From NCBI GenBank assembly GCA_013336035.1, contig JAAXUL010000261.1, positions 1-9,095 of the forward strand: 9,095 nt of DNA, in the 5' to 3' direction. The position numbers and the translations under genes were made by a program. Shown here one piece after another: positions 6,085 through 9,095 of the stretch (the stretch's first letter is position 1; the number at the start of each line of letters is the position of its first letter). The DNA is from Chloroflexales bacterium (lineage in GTDB: Bacteria; Chloroflexota; Chloroflexia; Chloroflexales; Chloroflexaceae). The notes beneath the pieces were generated by a model. That model had not been told where the DNA came from and made no database searches. It saw nothing but the letters and a program-made list of their open reading frames with translations.

Positions 6085-6930
6085 ATGAGCGCTATTCCGA
6101 TCAGCGGAGTCACGGTGCGCAAGCCCGCCGACTACCGCACCGACCTCAAGCCGATCTGGTGCCCCGGCTGCGGCGACTTCGCCGTGCTCGCGGCTATCCA
6201 GCAGGCCCTGGCCGCCCTGCAGGTCGACCCGAAAGACCTGGCGATCGTCTCCGGCATCGGCTGCAGCTCACGCCTGCCGGGCTTCCTCCAGGCCTACGGC
6301 CTCCACACCGTTCATGGGCGAGCCCTGCCGGCCGCCACGGGCCTCAAGCTGGCCCGGCCCGACCTGACTGTGATGGCCGTCGGCGGCGACGGCGACTTCT
6401 TCAGCATCGGCATCGGCCACCTGCCCCACGCCATCCGCCGCGATGTGAATATCACCTGCATCGTGATGGACAACGAGATCTACGGCCTCACCAAAGGTCA
6501 GACCTCGCCAACCAGCCCCTCGGGGCACGTGACGAAATCCACCCCGGGCGGCAACCAGGCCTCGCCCCTGCACCCGCTGGCCATCGCCCTGGCCAGCGGC
6601 GCCACCTACGTGGCCCGCGGCTTCTCGAGCCAGCCCAAGCAGCTGGCCGAGCTGATCAAGGTTGGGATGGCGCACGAGGGGTTCAGCTTCATCCACGCCA
6701 TGAGCCCCTGCGTGACCTTCTACGACACCTATAAGCTCTACAAAGAGAAGGTCTACAGCCTGCCCGACAGCCACGATGTGCATGATGCCGAGGCGGCGAT
6801 GCGCTACGCGATGGAGGGCGAGCGGCTGCCGCTGGGCGTGCTCTACCACGAGCCCCGGCCCGCCCACGCTGCCCGCCCCGAGCCCACACCCTTCGACAGC
6901 GCCAGCTACCTGGCTCGCTTCCATGCCTAA
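6085..6930 (+). CDS. korB: 2-oxoacid:ferredoxin oxidoreductase, beta subunit (KorB)
   Basis: A 281-residue thiamine diphosphate-binding beta subunit, the partner of the preceding KorA. The TPP/Mg site is GGDGDFFSIG at 100-109 with DNEIYGLTKGQ at 129-139. Four cysteines at the family positions, C26 and C29 in WCPGCG, C60 in SGIGC and C209 in MSPC, should hold the 4Fe-4S cluster that passes electrons to ferredoxin. Length is normal for two-subunit KorB. The start follows GAGGAG (6068-6073), 11 bases upstream, and the 18-base gap to korA indicates one transcript, closed by the terminator at 6975-7005. No korC, korD or ferredoxin gene accompanies the pair; the alpha subunit carries the gamma domain, and the electron carrier must be encoded elsewhere. 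Confidence 0.93.
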   Translation: MSAIPISGVTVRKPADYRTDLKPIWCPGCGDFAVLAAIQQALAALQVDPKDLAIVSGIGCSSRLPGFLQAYGLHTVHGRALPAATGLKLARPDLTVMAVGGDGDFFSIGIGHLPHAIRRDVNITCIVMDNEIYGLTKGQTSPTSPSGHVTKSTPGGNQASPLHPLAIALASGATYVARGFSSQPKQLAELIKVGMAHEGFSFIHAMSPCVTFYDTYKLYKEKVYSLPDSHDVHDAEAAMRYAMEGERLPLGVLYHEPRPAHAARPEPTPFDSASYLARFHA

Positions 6931-6934
6931 TAAA

Positions 6935-6952
6935 AGTTAAATATTAGTTAAA
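6935..6952. repeat. AT-rich direct repeat after korB
   Basis: AGTTAAA occurs at 6935-6941 and 6946-6952, a period of 11 bases, in a markedly AT-rich patch directly after the korB stop codon and before the terminator. Direct TTAA-type repeats with an 11-base period resemble PhoB/PhoP-class response-regulator sites, but the location at the 3' end of an operon makes that doubtful. Confidence 0.3.
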
Positions 6953-6974
6953 GGCGGCGAACTAGCCACCCTAG

Positions 6975-7005
6975 GCCCTCCTCCCATTGCGGAGGAGGGC
7001 TTTTT
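6975..7005 (+). terminator. Intrinsic terminator of korAB
   Basis: GCCCTCCTCC (6975-6984) and GGAGGAGGGC (6991-7000) form a perfect 10-base GC-rich stem around the 6-base loop CATTGC, followed directly by TTTTT (7001-7005). It lies 45 bases after the korB stop and insulates the downstream hydrolase gene from korAB transcription. Confidence 0.92.
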
Positions 7006-7110
7006 GATGCGGAAAAAGCGCTACAGCCAACCATTCAGGGGCCAGAAGTCCTAGTACGAAGCAGGCTCATAGCAGTCAGATCAAAGGACCAACGGCCCAC
7101 ATAGGCCCTC

Positions 7111-7139
7111 TAGGCAGCAATTAGTAAAAGAAGTATAAA
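7111..7139 (+). promoter_or_regulatory. Possible promoter of the glycoside hydrolase gene
   Basis: TAGGCA (7111-7116), a 17-base spacer and TATAAA (7134-7139) lie between the korAB terminator and the hydrolase gene. Transcription would begin near 7146, about 37 bases before the ATG at 7183. The -35 is a partial match, and the TGC before the -10 seen in the other promoters here is absent, so the call is weaker. Confidence 0.4.
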
Positions 7140-7182
7140 GAAAGCGGCCCGAATAGTTAACAAAAGGTAAAAGGAGCCGTCG

Positions 7183-9048
7183 ATGCTTGCACGATGCCAA
7201 CGACCCACCCACGCGATCTTCGCGGCCGTAACGGCCATGTCGCTGACCTGCCTCGTAGCCCTGGCCCCCTTTTTCAGCCCTGCCCAGCCCGCTGAAGCCG
7301 CAGCGGCATGCCCCGCCACCAAGAGCCACCTGGTACCATGGAAAGGCGGGCGGTGGTACCTGTCGGGGATGAACGTGCCGGTGCAGAACGGCGGCTTCGG
7401 AGCCGACTTCGCCACAGTCGAGGAGTGGGGCCAGCACACCTACAACCACGCCACGACCGAGAGCATGTTCGCGGCCCTCAAGGCGAAGGGCGTGAACAGC
7501 GTGCGCTGGTTCGTCTTCCTCGACGGCCGCGGTGGGCCCGAGTTCAGCGCGGCCAGCGGCGGCGCGGTGACCGGCTTCGACGCGAATACGCTGCCCACCA
7601 TGGCTGACGCGGCGCAGCTGGCCACCCAGTACAACATCAACATCGTGTTCACGCTCTGGTCGTTCGAGATGCTCGAGCCCGACTCGTCGGCCTATGTCAA
7701 GGGCGAGCACTCGGGCGGCCACCGCGACCTGATAACCGACGCGACCAAGCGCAAGTCATTCATCGACAAGGCCCTCGTGCCGATGCTGCAGTACCAGATC
7801 CCGGGGACGAGCTACACGCTGGGCACCCACCCGAACGTGCTGGGCTGGGACATCTTTAACGAGCCCGAGTGGGGCGTCAGCGACCTGGGCGCGGTGAACT
7901 CCGAGATCACCCAGCCGGTGAGCCTGGCCGAGATGCAGCGCTTCGTCGCCGAGATCGCGGGCGCCATCCATCGCAATTCGAACCAGCTGGTGACGGTGGG
8001 CAGCGCGGCGATGAAGTGGAGCAGCGCCACCGCCCCCGGCGCGACCGGGAACATCTGGAAGGACTCGGCCCTGACCCCGTACGATGCGCAGGGCTACCTC
8101 GACTTCTACCAGGCCCACTACTACTCGTGGATGAACGGCGACTCGAGCTGGAGCTACTCACCGCTGTCGGTCAGCTGGCAGGCCGCGACCTATGACAAGC
8201 CTGTGGTGATCGGCGAGCACCCGGCCAACGCCAACGGGACCGGCCTGAGCGTCCTGAATATGCTCAACGGCTTCCACGACAACTGCTACGGCGGGGCCTG
8301 GGGCTGGAGCTTCGAGGCCGTTGACGCGAGCGGCGTCTGGTCCGATATGGCGACCGCGATCGGCCAGTTCAACACCGCCAACGCCGGTGAGGTCACAATC
8401 AGCGGCAGCGGCAGCAGCCCGACGGTCACCCCGACCACGCCGACCGCGACGGCCACCCCGGTTACCCCGACCGCGACGCCCAGGCCGACCACGCCGACCG
8501 CGACGCCCAGGCCGACCACGCCGACAGCGACGGCCGCCCCGGTTACCCCGACCGCGACGCCCAGGCCGACCACGCCGACAGCGACGGCGACCACACCGCC
8601 CACAACCGGCACCGCCAAGGTGATCTACGACGACCAGCTTGCCACTGGCTGGGCCGACTGGTCGTGGAACACCAAGGTCGTGCTCAACTACGGGACAGTC
8701 AAGAAGGTCGGCACGCGCTCAATCTCGGCGACGCACCTGCAGCAGTGGGCCGGCCTGCGCTTCCACAACGCTAGCCCGCTCTCGACCGCCGGCCTGAAGA
8801 AGATCAGCTTCTGGGTCCACGGCGGCAGCAAGGGCGGCCAGTCGCTCCAGGTCTACGTCGAGAATGGGAGCGGTGGGGTGAGCCCCCAGGTGCGAGTGAC
8901 CTCGCCGAAGGCCAACACCTGGACCCTGGTCGAGGTGAGCCTGGCCAGCCTCGGCAGCCCCAGCCGGATCAGCGACATCGCCATCCAGGAAGCCGGCGGG
9001 GCCTTCAACCGCACCTTCTACGTCGACCAGATCACCGTCGCCCCGTAA
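7183..9048 (+). CDS. Secreted clan GH-A (GH5-like) glycoside hydrolase with repeat linker and C-terminal accessory module
   Basis: A 621-residue exported enzyme. Residues 1 to about 42 form a signal peptide: basic start, hydrophobic stretch about 11-31, then PAEAAAA as a likely signal peptidase I site. The catalytic domain (about 48-400) looks like a (beta/alpha)8 clan GH-A barrel. GWDIFNEPEW at 221-230 supplies the probable acid/base Glu227, QAHYYSW at 310-316 the H-x-Y motif, and VVIGEHPAN at 341-349 the probable nucleophile Glu345. GAWGWSF at 371-377 gives aromatic subsite residues. Endo-mannanase or endoglucanase activity is plausible, but the substrate cannot be read from sequence. Residues 408-476 are a Thr/Pro/Ala linker. 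Residues 478-621 are a beta-rich module rich in Trp (GWADWSW at 489-495) that probably binds carbohydrate. AAGGAG at 7171-7176, six bases before the ATG, fixes the start. The terminator upstream makes it a separate unit. Nothing recognisable follows in the last 47 bases. Confidence 0.82.
   Translation: MLARCQRPTHAIFAAVTAMSLTCLVALAPFFSPAQPAEAAAACPATKSHLVPWKGGRWYLSGMNVPVQNGGFGADFATVEEWGQHTYNHATTESMFAALKAKGVNSVRWFVFLDGRGGPEFSAASGGAVTGFDANTLPTMADAAQLATQYNINIVFTLWSFEMLEPDSSAYVKGEHSGGHRDLITDATKRKSFIDKALVPMLQYQIPGTSYTLGTHPNVLGWDIFNEPEWGVSDLGAVNSEITQPVSLAEMQRFVAEIAGAIHRNSNQLVTVGSAAMKWSSATAPGATGNIWKDSALTPYDAQGYLDFYQAHYYSWMNGDSSWSYSPLSVSWQAATYDKPVVIGEHPANANGTGLSVLNMLNGFHDNCYGGAWGWSFEAVDASGVWSDMATAIGQFNTANAGEVTISGSGSSPTVTPTTPTATATPVTPTATPRPTTPTATPRPTTPTATAAPVTPTATPRPTTPTATATTPPTTGTAKVIYDDQLATGWADWSWNTKVVLNYGTVKKVGTRSISATHLQQWAGLRFHNASPLSTAGLKKISFWVHGGSKGGQSLQVYVENGSGGVSPQVRVTSPKANTWTLVEVSLASLGSPSRISDIAIQEAGGAFNRTFYVDQITVAP
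8431..8592 (+). repeat. Six tandem 27-base repeats encoding the hydrolase linker
   Basis: Within the hydrolase gene, residues 417-470 are six consecutive nonapeptides of the form P-T/V-T-P-T-A-T-x-x, giving 162 bases or exactly 6 x 27. Two units (8458-8484 and 8539-8565) are identical at the DNA level and 81 bases apart. The near-identity of the units points to recent expansion by slippage or unequal recombination. The peptide is a flexible extracellular linker, of the kind that can be O-glycosylated, between the catalytic domain and the C-terminal module. Confidence 0.9.
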
Positions 9049-9095
9049 GCAAAACGGGTACGCAATTAGACATAGAGTGGGCCGGGGCAGCGCTG

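Noticed and set aside
6268..6924. A 218-codon open frame on the minus strand inside korB
   Set aside because: Antisense shadow of korB; biased Gly/Val/Ala-rich composition and no recognisable domain.
7183..7311. Lipoprotein signal on the hydrolase (Cys43 after AAAA)
   Set aside because: The lipobox lacks the usual Leu/Val at -3 and sits too far after the hydrophobic stretch; a type I signal peptide fits better.

Overview
The window looks like ordinary chromosome from a GC-rich bacterium. I infer a member of the Chloroflexota (class Chloroflexia), from three things: the form of the bifunctional Rel protein, a two-subunit KorAB enzyme, and a secreted glycoside hydrolase with a Thr/Pro/Ala linker of the kind common in that group. 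That assignment is inference; there is no rRNA gene or other phylogenetic marker to settle it.

Left part (1-3841), all on the minus strand: a rel (RelA/SpoT) gene for the (p)ppGpp alarmone, then an A/G-specific adenine glycosylase (mutY), then the first third of an rRNA cytosine methyltransferase of the RlmI type, cut by the window edge. The gaps are 49 and 50 bases, so rel-mutY-rlmI could be read through as one unit. The rlmI-type gene also has a good promoter of its own that overlaps the mutY stop codon and carries a run of eight C in its spacer.

Middle (3842-4329): a 488-base divergent control region. It holds two strong outward-facing sigma-70-type promoters of the same design (TTGAxA, 17-base spacer, TGC directly before the -10), one for rel and one for korA. 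Each has a leader of about 140 bases containing small repeats, hairpins and one perfect 14-base palindrome.

Right part (4330-9095), plus strand: korA-korB, encoding the two subunits of a 2-oxoacid (probably 2-oxoglutarate):ferredoxin oxidoreductase, closed by a textbook intrinsic terminator at 6975-7005. Then comes a separately controlled gene for an exported clan GH-A (GH5-like) glycoside hydrolase, with a linker of six tandem nonapeptides and a C-terminal beta-rich accessory module.

Functionally, rel links nutrient stress to growth, korAB is central carbon metabolism, mutY and rlmI are DNA and rRNA maintenance, and the hydrolase attacks an external polysaccharide. I see no mobile element, CRISPR array, RNA gene or defence-type cluster, and no clear novel system. 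The points most worth checking are the homopolymer inside the rlmI promoter spacer, the shared rel/korA control region, and the substrate of the hydrolase and its terminal module.
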